DNA of 64,000 bases from Morchella semilibera (taxonomy: Eukaryota > Ascomycota > Pezizomycetes > Pezizales > Morchellaceae): NCBI GenBank assembly GCA_009192285.1, contig CM018604.1, positions 2,914,001 through 2,978,000 on the forward strand. Direction: 5' to 3'. Positions 41,305 through 55,765 of the stretch are shown here, piece by piece. The notes below the pieces were generated by a model. That model ran no database searches. It saw nothing but the letters and a program-made list of their open reading frames with translations, and was not told the DNA's origin. Made by a program: the position numbers and the translations under genes. The first letter of the stretch is position 1; the number at the start of each line of letters is the position of its first letter.

Positions 41305-42239
41305 ATGTCTCGTCCTGAAGATACTCTGTATGTCCTGCATAACCACTTCTTTTTTGGCCCCACTTGTGGAATATATAGCCCAGCTCTCCTAACTAAACAT
41401 GACATTGGGGAGAATATAGTCCCCCAGATCTATTCTACAATGACGTCGAATCCCACAAATACACCACCTCCTCCCGTATCCAGTCGATCCAGTCGTCCAT
41501 GACGCAGCGTGCCCTGCAGCTGCTCGCCCTCACCTCTCCCTCTATGATCCTCGATATCGGCTGTGGGTCTGGCCTCTCCGGCGAGCACCTGACCAGCGCC
41601 GGCCACATCTGGGTCGGCATGGACATCTCCGCGTCGATGCTAGCAATCGCGCTCGACCGCGACACCGATGGTGACCTATTGCTGGCCGACATGGGGCAAG
41701 GCGTACCCTTCCGACCGGGAACGTTCGATGCCGCAGTGTCCATCTCTGCTATCCAGTGGCTGTGCAATGCCGACAGTTCGGACGTCTCAGCGAGCGGCAG
41801 GCTCTCCAGGTTCTTTGATGGCCTCTACAGCTCGTTGAAGAGGGGGGGGAAGGCCGTGCTCCAGTTCTATCCGAAGAATGAGATACAGAGGACTATGATT
41901 ACCTCGGCGGCAATCAGGGCGGGGTTTGGGGCGGGTCTGCTTGAGGATGATCCAGAGACTAAGAATAAGAAGCTTTATCTTGTTTTGACAGTTGGCGCAG
42001 GACGTGATGAGGTTGCTGGTGATGCTATCGCAGGGCGTGACGTCACAGACGTTGTAAAGGGCCTGGAGGGTGTCGATGTTATCGATGAGCGAAGAAAGGG
42101 GAGTAAGAATGGGAAAGGCAAGGAGTTGAAGGGTTCAAAATCTTGGATCCTTCGGAAAAAAGAGCAGAACAGGAACAAGGGGAAATCAGTAAAGGCGGAC
42201 TCTAAATATACCGGGAGAAAGAGGCGAGTTGCTTTTTAA
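41305..42239 (+). CDS. BUD23: 18S rRNA (guanine-N7) methyltransferase Bud23
   Basis: Bud23 makes the m7G modification in the 18S rRNA P-site region, in complex with Trm112, during small-subunit assembly. Two exons, 41305-41327 and 41420-42239, give 280 residues. The first exon encodes MSRPEDTL and splices to PPDLFYNDVESHKYT, which is the family's N-terminal signature. The SAM-binding motif I, ILDIGCGSGLSGE, is at about residues 57-69; the acidic motif II (GMDIS) and SISAIQWL follow. The C-terminus is Lys/Arg-rich and ends RKRRVAF, as expected for this family. The 92-bp intron has no oddities. It is convergent with IDH1, with 296 bp between stops. Confidence 0.95.
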
Positions 42240-42535
42240 AGTTAAAGCTAAATCACATTTATCACAGTTTTTCATTTGTCCTTTTCCGTTCTATCATGAG
42301 AAATAAGAATATTACGACAAAATCAATTTGTCTTATATAGAAACCGGTTTGTCAGCTTGAAGGCGTTTGGGCGTCGAATTGAAATGTATTTAGTCAAAAG
42401 AAAAACAAACCCCCTCGTTATGCACAAAAAAGAGAAGACCAAAGAAAAGATTGCAATGGTATTCAAACTCCCTCCGCGAACCTCTAATGTATATGCTATG
42501 CGCGCAGCGTTACAGTCCTCTACCTGCCGAGCCAC

Positions 42536-44197
42536 TTAAAGCTGTTCCATCTTGTGCAGCACGGCGTTGGTGAATTCATGAGTCTTGCTGTTACCGCCCA
42601 TATCCCTGGTTCTAACTTTCCTATAGAATAATTCAGCAAAGGCTCTAAAATTTAGGGATATGACAGGAATATCCCACCCTTCTGCTACAACATTATAAAC
42701 AGCCTCTGAGATTCTGGTAGCGTGGTCGTCAAGTCCCAAATGCCTCAGCATCATAGTTGCCGACAGGATCAGTGCCGTTGGATTTGCTTGATCCTGACCC
42801 TTGATATCCAACCCAACGTGTCTGCAACCAGGCTCGAAAACAGCGTATTCCCTGCCCATGTTGCATCCCGGAACAATACCAGGTCCACCAACCAGTGCGG
42901 CACCAATGTTAGAGAGAATGGATCCGTACAAGTTAGGCATGACAAGGACGTCGAATTGTTGAGGTCTGGAAACAGCCTGCATAGAGGCATTGTCGACAAT
43001 CATATCATTGACCTCGAGCTGGGGGTAATCCTTCGCGACTTCCAGGAAGGTGTTTCTGAAAAGACCGTCCGCAAGTTTCATGATGTTGGCCTTGTGGATA
43101 ACAGTGACCTTCTTCCTTTGATTCGCAGTTGCAAAGGAAAATGCAAACTTGCTGATGCGCTCAGACTTCATTCTGGTGACAATTTTGAGTGACTCGACGA
43201 CACCGGGAACAGATTGATGTTCCAAGCCGGAGTATTCACCCTCAGTGTTCTCACGAATAATGCACATGTCGACATTAGAGTGACGAGTAATATACCCGGG
43301 CATGTTTCTTAACTAAAACAACTGAGGCATAGATGTCAAGCTCCTGACGGAGGGCAACATTGAAGGATTGATGGCCGGAGCGCTCGACGGGGGTATACAG
43401 AATACCTAAATATTATACAAAGTTAGGACATATATACTAAACTAAATCTAGTAATAAGTAATATAACAAGAAGCCGGGTGCGCATTTCAGATTAGTTTTT
43501 CCCCAATAAGACCTACGCGTTGTAAATTTTGCGAGATCTTAAGAAACGGATTTCATACCCTTAAGACCAACTTTGTTTCTCTTCAAAGAGGCAACAGACT
43601 GGCGGTAAAGATGCTCGGAGTACATGTTCCCAGTAACAACACCAGTGACGTCTACTTGATCCCACTCGACCGGGACATTTTCATGCTTAAAAATAGTCTT
43701 GACGGCGTCCGTTACTTCGGCACCGATACCATCACCTATAATTCCCTCAGCATAATGCCGCAGTATGGTTACAACAATGTAGCATAAGGAGGCAAAAACA
43801 CGCACCAGGAATCAAGGTGACTGTGAATTTTCCGCCGTACTTGGTAGGCTTGAACAGGTCCGAGGCTACAGTAGCCATAGCTATATTTCAGATGGTGCAT
43901 CAGCATCATGCAGGTCCCTTCTTCCGCGATGCCAGCTTCAGGAGTAAAGAGCGTACATCTGGTGACGGGTGATACGGCATTCTTGGTGCGGACAGCGTTT
44001 GCTGCACGGAAGAGAGGCTGGATATAACCAGAAGTGGTCAGCTCCTGTATGCAAAAAATTTACACGTATGTAGAGAGAGAAGAAGAGGTACGTCAAGTCT
44101 GCATATGAGTGCGCACGTGATAACAGCGGTCCGTGCAGAATGAAGAAAGGAAGGGAAGGAAAAGACACACCTTGGAGAGGGCTCGGCTGGACAACAT
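42536..44197 (-). CDS. IDH1: NAD-isocitrate dehydrogenase subunit 1, with apparent frameshift
   Basis: This is the regulatory subunit of mitochondrial NAD-dependent isocitrate dehydrogenase (TCA cycle). Six exons are inferred: 44197-44171, 44044-43957, 43880-43806, 43735-43559, 43405-42678 and 42620-42536. The first two encode a mitochondrial presequence (MLSSRALSK...FRAANAV), then KYGGKFTVTLIPGDGIGAEV, RENTEGEYSGLEHQSVPG, HKANIMKLADGLFR, DNASMQAVSRPQQFDV, FEPGCRHVGLDIKG and the terminal TRDMGGNSKTHEFT. In exon 5 the frame breaks at 43304-43310: conserved ...YASVVLVK is followed by AAACATGCCC, where one base fewer would give the expected K-N-M-P-G-Y. Total exon length minus one is exactly 393 codons. 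No intron can explain it. An assembly indel is the most likely cause; a real mutation is possible. The last 57-bp intron is in frame without a stop. Confidence 0.9.
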
Positions 44198-45625
44198 GAC
44201 TGAGAGTTTTGAGGATAAAGTTGAGGGGAGACTAGCTGTAACTTAGTGAAGGATGATGGAAGAAGGAAGAGCACCAACGGGAAAGGAAAATTAAGCAGGA
44301 AAAACATGGGAGAGAGGAGGGGCGACGAGCCTCCTCCACCTGCCCGCACTGCCGTTGCAGCGCGCGCTAAGTTTCGGATGCGCGCCTGTCTGTTTCCTAT
44401 AGACTTACTCAAAGTAGGTTTATCGGTACTGGTACATGTATGTAGCGCTGTAGGTAATACAATATCTAATCTGATCGAGATAGGGACCAGGTCGATGACA
44501 AGGGAGGGCTATTCAGATTCCAAATGTTTACGTAGTGAGGGGGAAAGTGGAGGAAACGATAAACGAGTATGCACATAAACTCTTTTTAAATAAAATAATA
44601 AAAAAAAGAACGCTTAAAATTCAGGGTTTGTTGGATCACTCCTTTCCAGAATAACGGCGGAACATACTACATACAATACTGTACATGCATACCTACATGT
44701 ACATGTATGGGTACTGATTCTGGTACTTTCAAAAGCACCACATACATGTAGGCACCTCCTACATGGGTTCCTTGAAGCTAGAAATTTAGTAAAAAATCCC
44801 TATGACATCCTTTTTTTTTTTTTTTTTTTTTTTAAAAAAAATCATGACATCCAAGTCCCTTTACTACATACATGTACGTATGCGTGACTTACACACAACA
44901 TGTGTTGCTGGCTCAGTTATTGCTGGCGAGGACACCCGCGCCCCGAAACTACGGCAGCCACATCCTCCCTTATCCAAATCGTAGTTGCTTTTTTTTTTTT
45001 TTTTTTTTGGCGCTGGCCATGTAGTGGTTGGCCAGTTCACGAAGCAGCAAACCGCAAATTTTCGTCCAATTTTTGCCTTCGTTGGGTCCTGGCCCACTTA
45101 GTCAGCTCATTTGCCGTTTCGCGGTGATAATAGCTTTTTTTTTTTTTTTTTCTTTCCTTTTTCTTTGCTTTTTCCACCTTTTTCCTGTCCACCCTTTTCT
45201 CTTCGCCTGCCTGAAGTAATCATCCTCCCTTCCTCCTTCTCCTCTCTATCTCCCTTACACTCAACATCTTCCCCTCCTCCTCCCCATTCCTCTAAGGAAG
45301 AAAAAATCACTACTCCTCTTTACCCTTCCTTTTTTCAGTCCATCTGGCAAAGGAGCAGGATTTCACCAAGCGGTCCTTCTTTTTTTTTCATCGAGTTCTG
45401 TTTCTCTTTTTGTTCACATCGTTCCTTCTTTTAAGACGTTACGAATCATCTATTGAGCGGAAGGACAGATAAGAGAACTATCTTTTTTTTTTCTTTCATC
45501 GAAATACTCAACAGTCCGGAGCCGTCTTTTCTCCTGATTTTTGCTACCACCCCAAACAAACACGAAAACACCATTAAATTTCAAGTTTTACAATCAAACA
45601 CGTGACTATCACTATTACCACAAAT
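44198..45625. promoter_or_regulatory. Divergent IDH1/DED1 upstream region
   Basis: A 1.4-kb spacer with five TACATGTA copies (44433, 44694, 44700, 44743, 44869), poly-T tracts at 44811-44833, 44991-45008 and 45136-45150, and a strongly pyrimidine-rich stretch from about 45120 to 45540 leading to the DED1 start, probably its promoter and long 5' UTR. Confidence 0.5.
44802..44852. repeat. T23-A8 tract flanked by 9-bp direct repeats
   Basis: The sequence ATGACATCC occurs at 44802-44810 and again at 44844-44852, bracketing 23 T, 8 A and TC. This looks like an insertion with a target-site duplication, as left by a poly-A-tailed retroposed fragment, or by slippage between chance repeats. Confidence 0.6.
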
Positions 45626-48056
<2,431 letters not shown>

Positions 48057-50452
48057 GCATCTCATCACGGCGTTGCGTATGTTCGGGCCTTTTTTTTCTT
48101 CCTAGATCGCGAAAAAAAAAAAAAAAAAAGTGAGGTTTGTTCATCTTCTTGCATAAAAAGGAAGGGAGAAACGGAAAGGGTTAAAACATGGCGCAATATT
48201 TCTCGTATTTCATAAAAGGTTTTGCTTTTCTTTCTATTTTCATTAGTTCTCTCATCTTTTACATGGCTGTCTTTTTTTTTTTTTTTTTTTTTGATCGATT
48301 TTCGGGCCATGTGTATTTTTCTTGAATTTCTTGTTTCTTCAGGCCTTCTGTATCGGCAGGGCATTTACATTACGTGGGGTTAGCATGGGGCTTGTTATGC
48401 ACAACACAAACGGTATAGATGGGTCTGTCAACTGGGAGTTTCATTTACACGATTTCATTTTTATTCTCTTCCTAGTTGTGGGGTTTATCTTATCTACTAC
48501 TAGTAATGTGTCGTGTGTGTGTTCTGCTGAGATTCAAAAAATCATTGGCGGTTATAGGCATGGGGAAATGAGAGGCGCTTACTGTTTTTTTGAACGAGAA
48601 AATGGGTGGGAGAGTTGATTTTGTCTTGATTTTTTTTAACGCATTTTTTGTCTCTTTTTTGTTTCCTTTTTGCTTTTAAATGGGGTTCTCTACGCTGGAC
48701 CAAGATGCATGGGACTATGATGTTAGGAGACACGACACATACAAGAGAAGGGAAGGAAAGGTTGTATCAATATCTACCCGGCGTTTTGTTTTCATGATTT
48801 TTTTCATGTATGATGATGGTTTTTTTTTTTTCCCTCTCTATTTCCATTTTACCGGTCTGGGTCTTGGGTCTTTTTAGGACACTTATTTAACTCGAGGACC
48901 GGTGGCTGGTTTCTATTTTTCACGAGGGGAAAGGGAAATTCTGGGCAGTTATCTAATTTTTTTTTTTTTGTATTCGTACGTGTGTGTCTCGCAGGGGAAC
49001 AGTTAGAAGGTATGTTGGGCTGGCATTGCTATAGAGAAATACCTGTTTAATAATTTGCAATGCGAATATTGTAACCACATTATTCTCTCACTCCCCCAGC
49101 ATTCAATATAGCTGGGCCATGGGATTGTGTTTGAGTAAGTGTTGGTTGCCTAAAATCATGTAAAGTACTTTACGAATGTGAATTGGAAGGTTCTGAACCA
49201 GGTTCTCGGAAATCGACGATCTTCCCAAACTAGTATGTAGGTACTATTCCCCACTGGCTCAGTGATAAGGTACATGTATGTATGGAATACAGTTGTTATG
49301 CCCCTAGCCAGCCAGTCGGTTAGCAAACTTAAGGCGTTATAAACGGTTGCGATTCAGATGTTGTAAGGGATATTTCGTGGCCTGTGATTGCCTGATTTGC
49401 GGTTGGGGGGTTCGATTGTTGTGCTAGCTGCATGCAGATGCAGGAGATCATGTACTATCACTCGCGCGTCAACGGGATTCTGCGAAGTATTTGTGTAGGA
49501 TAGTACCGTATTATCTGAATAAATTCGTTGCGAGACAGCAGGGGTATAGGCCAACCAGAGCCCACCTTTAGGTGCCAATCTGCAAGTTTTGGTGTAAATA
49601 ATTCTTGCTGCAGCGCAACGAATTCATTGAGATTTTGCGGTAGGTCCATAGTGAACCCTGTCAGAATCGTTGGTTTGCCCTGGCGCCCTTTTTTTTTTTT
49701 TTCCCTTTTCTTTTTCCCTGAGATGGCCGAGAGTGCAGAGAATAAAAGGTGAGGACTGAGACGTCGGGTATGCGATATCTAACGGCTCAAAGCGGCACAT
49801 GTTCATCCTGCACAATCATCCGAGGGATGCGTTGTGCGATCGAGGGAGGGTGCACAGAAGCACACATAACCTCTCAATACTTGTATTTAAAAATGAGCCT
49901 CGTTTATCCACTATATTACCCATATGCACTCTGTGCTATATAGCGTCGGCCGGCTACATATTCAAATGCCTTTTAGATCTCTGATACTGGGCTTTTCTAG
50001 AATTGCAGAGGTCCCCCGGTGGTTCACAGGATATCACTCGTAGGGAGTTCGAGGATGTATACATACGTGTGCTTATAAAAAGAATCTATATGTAAGCTTA
50101 CTTAAACCTACAAAAAAAATGTCATATCAATGAATTATAAAATAGCTCTGTGGGGGGATAGGGTATTTCATGCCCAGGTATATAGAAAGACAGGCTCAGC
50201 ATGAGGGCTTGGCCCGTATCGTATCCATGCATGAACGAATGTGGGCGACATTCACGATGACTCAGCGAAAGTGTGGGATAAGTTTAGGTAAGTACATGTA
50301 AGTACTGGCAATTGCTTTTTAAAATCGGCATCATCCAAAGAAAACGGATGCTAGATCTGACACTTTCACTAGTATAATAGTTTCTGTTTGTTGATTGATC
50401 TCCCGGTATATATACATGTAGGGGAGCACTGAATAGAGCTGTAAGGGTGAAC

Positions 50453-50577
50453 TACATGTACAGCGGTAGGTAATAAGTGATGGAACACAGTGATGCCCGT
50501 TTTGGTAAAACGCCACCAATATTTGGTGTTTGTACCTCAGGGCGTTCCATCACTTATTACCTGTCGCTGTACATATA
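50453..50577. mobile_element. Short terminal-inverted-repeat element (MITE-like)
   Basis: The 34-bp arms 50453-50486 and 50544-50577 are reverse complements with three mismatches, all transitions. If the element is taken as 50461-50569 (starting CAGCGGTAGG), it is 109 bp and flanked by TA on both sides, as for Tc1/mariner-type MITEs. The symmetry continues outside those borders, so the exact ends are uncertain. No coding capacity. Confidence 0.6.
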
Positions 50578-50594
50578 TGTATACATTGTATCAT

Positions 50595-50680
50595 ATACTT
50601 GATGTGAGAAAAGGTTCTTGGCCAGACCAACGCCCAAGTGACAACTATCCTGGCCGAGGACTTTTTCTCACGTCAAATAC
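50595..50680. repeat. Second inverted repeat next to the MITE-like element
   Basis: Arms 50595-50625 and 50650-50680 (31 bp each) are reverse complements with six mismatches, every one a transition, around a 24-bp loop. It lies only 17 bp from the neighbouring element; the two may be parts of one larger degraded element. Confidence 0.6.
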
Positions 50681-52774
50681 TCTATATGAGTATATGTGGT
50701 TGGCGACGGTTTGTAGCTTAGGTCACAAGATGTTTTGTTGAATCTTGAAATTCCTTCTCTCTGCAGCGAGTGGGCTGTGGGGTCACGTGGTAATACCGAT
50801 TGTTTTTTCGACAAGTTAAAGCCACACTATACAGTGTACTTATGAAATTAAGCATTGTGCAATAGATGCGGTGTTAACAGTAATTAGCTAAGGCTAGGCA
50901 ATGATACTGGCAATAACTAGTAACTCTCACCTACGTGAATACACGATGAGGTAAATCATGACGCCCCGGGGGACTTACTACATTAGGAGCTACGTGGTCT
51001 ACAAAACTGTCCGTAGGTGGGTATAGAGCTAGGGCGCGGAATTAGTTTACGTCAAGCATGTGTAGTGTGGCATAAGAATCTTTCGAGGATAGAGGGTACA
51101 TGTAGTATCGAGACTTCGGAGGCCTAAGGATCAATAGCCCCGAGATGTCTCGGGGTATTTCGAGGCCGGTAAGTACGTGATAATTGTAATTTCAGCAATA
51201 TCAGGTCATCACTTGCAATTGGCTTTGTAGATCGCACTAACTAATTCGTAGGGCTTCCTCTTCCGCATTCGGGAGAGGGGGGGCAAAAAGGATTTATAGA
51301 AGTATGGTACTCACGCGTTAACTAAGCCCTGAGAAATATTGAAGGACTTAGGCAACAAATCACAGCTGAGCCCTAGCAGTGTGCTTTAACCGTGACCTTT
51401 TATAGTTTATATATATATACGAGTATTTATTCCACATACGCGTACATACTGGGCTACACGAAGGTCCAAATAACCTCTCAGCTCTAATATTAATGATACA
51501 TATACAAAAGGATCAAATACTTGTGTGTAATTCTACGTCTTATTAGCCCAGAGGAGGAGGGTGGCAGAATATTGTTATCGTGACAGTTCACAAGAGGTTC
51601 TGTAAGAGAAAGGCTAGGCTGTATATAGAAATAACTAGTAAGCGGTCACGTGAACACCCCAGTGATCTGTTCCTGATAAATTATGCGGCTCTTTAAAGTA
51701 GGAAGGGCTACGGTGCATGGACAGGCAACGGGTCAATTCACAAAAAAAACATCGGTAAACATAACGGACGGTTCAGTGCCATCTTGTGACAAAGGAAGCT
51801 TCTCCAATCAGCGCGTGTGCACAATGGAGGGAACGAATTTTTTTTCCTAACCAGGGAATTACTCTTTCGAAGCGAAATCCGGCTGAAGGGAGGGGTGGGA
51901 ATGTGCTGGCAAAATCTTGATGGGTGTAACTTTACGTTTTACTTACATTCTGTGGTAGCCTTGGAAAAAAAGTGCGGCGAGAAACATCGCGGCCTATCGA
52001 GTGGTTTGTTTGGGTATTCACGGGGCGTATCTATAACATTTTCTAGCGGACCAGGGAGATGGATGGTCAGACAAGGGAGGCAGTTCACGCAAGGCTTATA
52101 CCATTAAATTCAGGGAGAGGTTGGGGACTCTTTGTGATCTTGGGCATGATGACAGGAGGATTACCTATGGAGGTATCATATGGTGTTTCTTCTATGGTGG
52201 TGATGCTCGCTCAAGCTCTCGTGATGATTTAAATTACATATTATTCTTTTCGTGCATCCTCTACACTCCTAGCTGAGACGCCAACAGCGAAACGCCATTC
52301 CTTTCCTTTAGGCCACGGACACAACAGAATAAGACTCTTCCGCTCAAACTTCCGATCACCCCCTCAACATCTAGATAACTGACGACAGACAGCCTTCATC
52401 CTCTCGCAGGATTCATATCACACCCCCAATACCCCCTCCCCTTCCCCCCTCCTCCCTTTCCCCCCTAAATTACCACAGGACTGCTTCCTCCAAGCGATGC
52501 CAACACAGCTCCGGAATCAACATATGTGCAGCAAGCTTTGCCCTCTCTAGATCAGATTAATTTTCTCCGTTTTCCCCCTTAAGCTCATAAAATACCGTGA
52601 ATAATCAATCAATCGCACTAAAGAACAAGCTTGGTTCTAAACATCCACTCATTCCTTTCGGTTACAAATATACGCCTTCTATCGCGTCATTTTTCTCCCA
52701 GTTGAATCCTCATTTACCGAAACTCGAAATAATCCCACCCATCGCGCCTTTCTCGAAAGAAATCCTCAACGACA

Positions 52775-55765
52775 ATGACGGAGGTTCCGTCTGAGGTATC
52801 GTCGCCTGTCGCATCGGCGGCGGGAGGTCTTGCTGCTACAGACTTGAGTATTCACCACAGGTCAGCTTCGAATAAACTCCTGCCACAAAGCTCCACCCAC
52901 TCGGGCGACGGTAAAGACCGTGGAGGTCACGCCCAAGCAGATACTCGTCCCTCTTCGGTCGATGCTGATGAACGTCGCAGCAGCAACGGACGTGAAGCTT
53001 CTCGTGGAGCCGGTGTAAATATTTCGCAGTCCTCAAGCGTCTCCGGGGGAGCCGGGGGTGGCGGTGGAGGTGGAGGTGGAGGGGTGGTTGGAAGTGTAGG
53101 AGGTGGTGAAAGAGGCGGAAGCGGAAATCACACAGGCGGGCTCGGGCGGAAGCAGCAAACAAGTTTTTTCTCAGGAAGCAAAATTAAACACTTGAAGAAG
53201 CCCGACGGTGTACCACTATGGAGAAAGGATATCCAATTTGAATTCCTAGAGGCTATATTTACAGACTCGAAGCAGGTCTTTACGAATAGCTACGACGGAA
53301 GGAAAGAATGCACCTTTGCGGATGTGTACATTGATGCCATGGCCCGAAGCAGCAAAACTAGCAAGATCTTGAGGGATAAGCTTATGAGCGAAAGGGCCAA
53401 TGCGTTGAACATGGCCATGGTTTGTTTGTTGGTGAATGTTGGAAGAATGAATACCACGTTGAATTGTGAGTTATCCAGGGAAATCATTGACATCGTGGCT
53501 GTTGCCATAGGCACATGCTTCAAACAGCGGGGAAGAAGAGCTAACATGTTCCTTTACTGTAGTTTTCCCCGAAATGAAGGCTCAACTGCGAACTTATCAT
53601 GCTATACCTTCACTCCAGTCGTATACTGATGCGCACGCGTATAAACAACTCCAAGATGCTCCACGACTGAAATCAATTCTTAAGGGCGCATGTGAGGATC
53701 GTAAAGAGCCATTGACTCTGGAGCAACTCGAAGTAATGAGTGTTCCACGAACAAACCCAATAAATTTAGTTTTTCTGCTTTCAACATATGCACCGAAGGT
53801 ATCGGAGTTGCATTTCCCGGAGTCAAGGGACTTTTACGATCTCATTATGAGGAGTACCCTTTCAAGCAAGAGTAGGGCAAGGGCTTTTCTATGGTTGATG
53901 TGGTGGTATCTTGAGGGGGATTTTACGATAAAGTCAGCCGAGGATAATCCCTATGGGAAAGGTCAAGAGGCAAAGGATGGCGGGATACCTTGTAGGGTCC
54001 CACAATTTGAACATCTAACTGAAGAACAGGCTGCTTTGGAGAATGTTGATGCACCCCAAGAAATAGAGTTTGGAGAGCGAATGCAGAAAGAACGAAAGAG
54101 TATGTGATTTCTGTTCTGTCTCGCCTTTTCAATACCGGAAATAGAACTATAAGCCGGAAACATGAATATATGAAGAGGCTAACATACAAGATAGAGTTGA
54201 TTGAAGATATCGGCAATGCGCCTGCACCGTCTGCTGGAAAGAAAGGGAAAAAACGTAAGTAACCGCCGTTCACAGGCGTTTGTCTTAGTCAGCCCTCTTT
54301 CTTGGGGGCTTCCCTTATACAAGTCCTAACCAAAGGATCCTTTATAGATATCGCTCCTTCCCCAGAAGATGATACTCAATCACCAGCAGGTTCGCCCCCC
54401 TCTAATATGGTTACCCCCAGTGAAAGAAATGGACAACGTATATTTTTCCACCTTTCATGCAGCAATTCCCATGTCGTTGTCCATTCTTCGCTTGCCTCCG
54501 TAGAAACTAATAGAATATGCAAAGGTTCCATCCGAAATTCCACACGTACCAACAAAAATCGCCACTATCCTCAGAATGAGCAGTATGAATACGAATCTGA
54601 TCATCATGATCAAACACGTTCTGTCTCTCCTCAGAACTTGATGACACCTTCTGGCAATGGTAAAAATCTCAACAGCCGCCGTATTTCAACTGTGACAAAA
54701 ATCGCCCACATAGTCAATGAGGGACCTGACACACCCACCTCAGAACCACCTCCGAAAAATAAAGGTGGTCGGCCAAAAGGATCTGGAAAACGGAACGCTG
54801 ACGGCGAAATTAAAGGGACTCCCAGGATCATTTTACGGACCGGCGGTAAACAATTGTCCTCATCAGATACACCTGGTCACCTCATATCGGCCGCCAGATC
54901 GATTCAGCCGTCGATGATGATAGGGGATAAAGGAAGTCCAATGATGGGCTCTGAGAGGGGCCCCAAGCAAAGGCCACTAACAAGCCACCAAATTGCCGTT
55001 CAACAAAATAGAAGAGATAGAGCCGAATACATGATCAATCGCAAGCTCAGAACTCTCGACAGGAAATCCATGAAGATAAGGTTGAAGGAGGGTGCTATGG
55101 TTAGGTGCTGGAGGAGGATCAAGAACCTCGAGGATCCTTTCGCCAAGAGTGATGATGAGAGGGATGTCCGGACGGTACGTACTCATGAGGCACCGGCAGT
55201 TGTTTCGGCAAAAGAATCAGATGCAATGGTGGAGGACGGTAATCCGTTCGGGAACACAGCTAGCATCTCCGGAACAATAGGAGAAGACGGAGTTTTAGTT
55301 GAGCCGACCCCAAAGAAGATTAAGGTTGAGCATAACATCCCCCATGACCCTCACCATAGACGATCCATCAACGGAACTGCTCATGGATTGATCCCTGTCG
55401 AGGAGGAGGAGGACGATTATGGAGAAGAGGCTAGTTCTCTTGCTGCTGCCGTTCGTAGGACAACCAGGCGGTTGGATAGGTGGGAGCAGTCGGATAAGCA
55501 GCGCGCTGCTCAAGGATTGGGCCCAGCCACCTTTTCTCATGCTGCTGGAGCCGATGGGCGTCATTTACAGATAACTTCAAAGTTGCTAGAGGTTGTCAAC
55601 CGAGGTGGGAGTGGCGATGAGAGTGCCCCTGGGGGAGGTGGGGGAAGTGCAGTTTATGATGAGACACGGGAACCTAGTTTTGCCGGGGATGAAGATGAGG
55701 AGATGATAGACGACGTGGATGCGGATGCGGATGCGGATGAGGATGAGGATATGGATGTTGAGTAA
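52775..55765 (+). CDS. IES1: INO80 complex subunit Ies1
   Basis: Ies1 is a fungal subunit of the INO80 chromatin remodeller in the nucleus. Exons 52775-53465, 53563-54099, 54195-54254 and 54348-55765 join in phase to 901 residues. After a Ser/Gly-rich N-terminus, the conserved domain runs from about residue 143 (KPDGVPLWRKDIQFEFL) through AMARSSKTSKILRDKL, ALNMAMVCLLVNVGRMNTTLNFF, AQLRTYHAIPSLQ and LKSILKGACEDR to about residue 400. Intron 2 (54100-54194) has donor GTATGT and branch GCTAAC, and skips a stretch that is open in another frame by chance. A further 66-bp intron at 54438-54503 is possible. The C-terminal half is disordered with an AT-hook-like GGRPKGSGKR near residue 570, a helix (AVQQNRRDRAEYMINRKLRTL) and a long Asp/Glu tail. 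The region after residue 430 is less certain. Confidence 0.88.

Larger units (their letters stand above)
48057..52774. other. 4.7-kb region without supported genes
   Basis: T-rich DNA with poly-T/A runs follows DED1 (48111-48129, 48271-48292, 48958-48969, 49690-49702). Short open frames on the minus strand at 49354-49649 were not accepted. The inverted repeats at 50453-50577 and 50595-50680, one copy of the 17-bp motif (50024-50040) and TACATGTA at 49271, 50293, 50413, 50453 and 51097 are the only structures seen. The last 400 bp are C/T-rich, probably the IES1 leader. Confidence 0.5.

Noticed and set aside
49354-49649. Overlapping minus-strand open frames of 60-75 codons.
   Set aside because: No family resemblance, conflicting frames and no convincing splice partners; they could be a gene relic but are not supported.
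54090-54180. Apparent frameshift in IES1 after the ERK stretch, where another frame stays open.
   Set aside because: An intron at 54100-54194 with GTATGT donor, GCTAAC branch and ATAG acceptor joins the flanking exons in phase, so no frameshift is needed.
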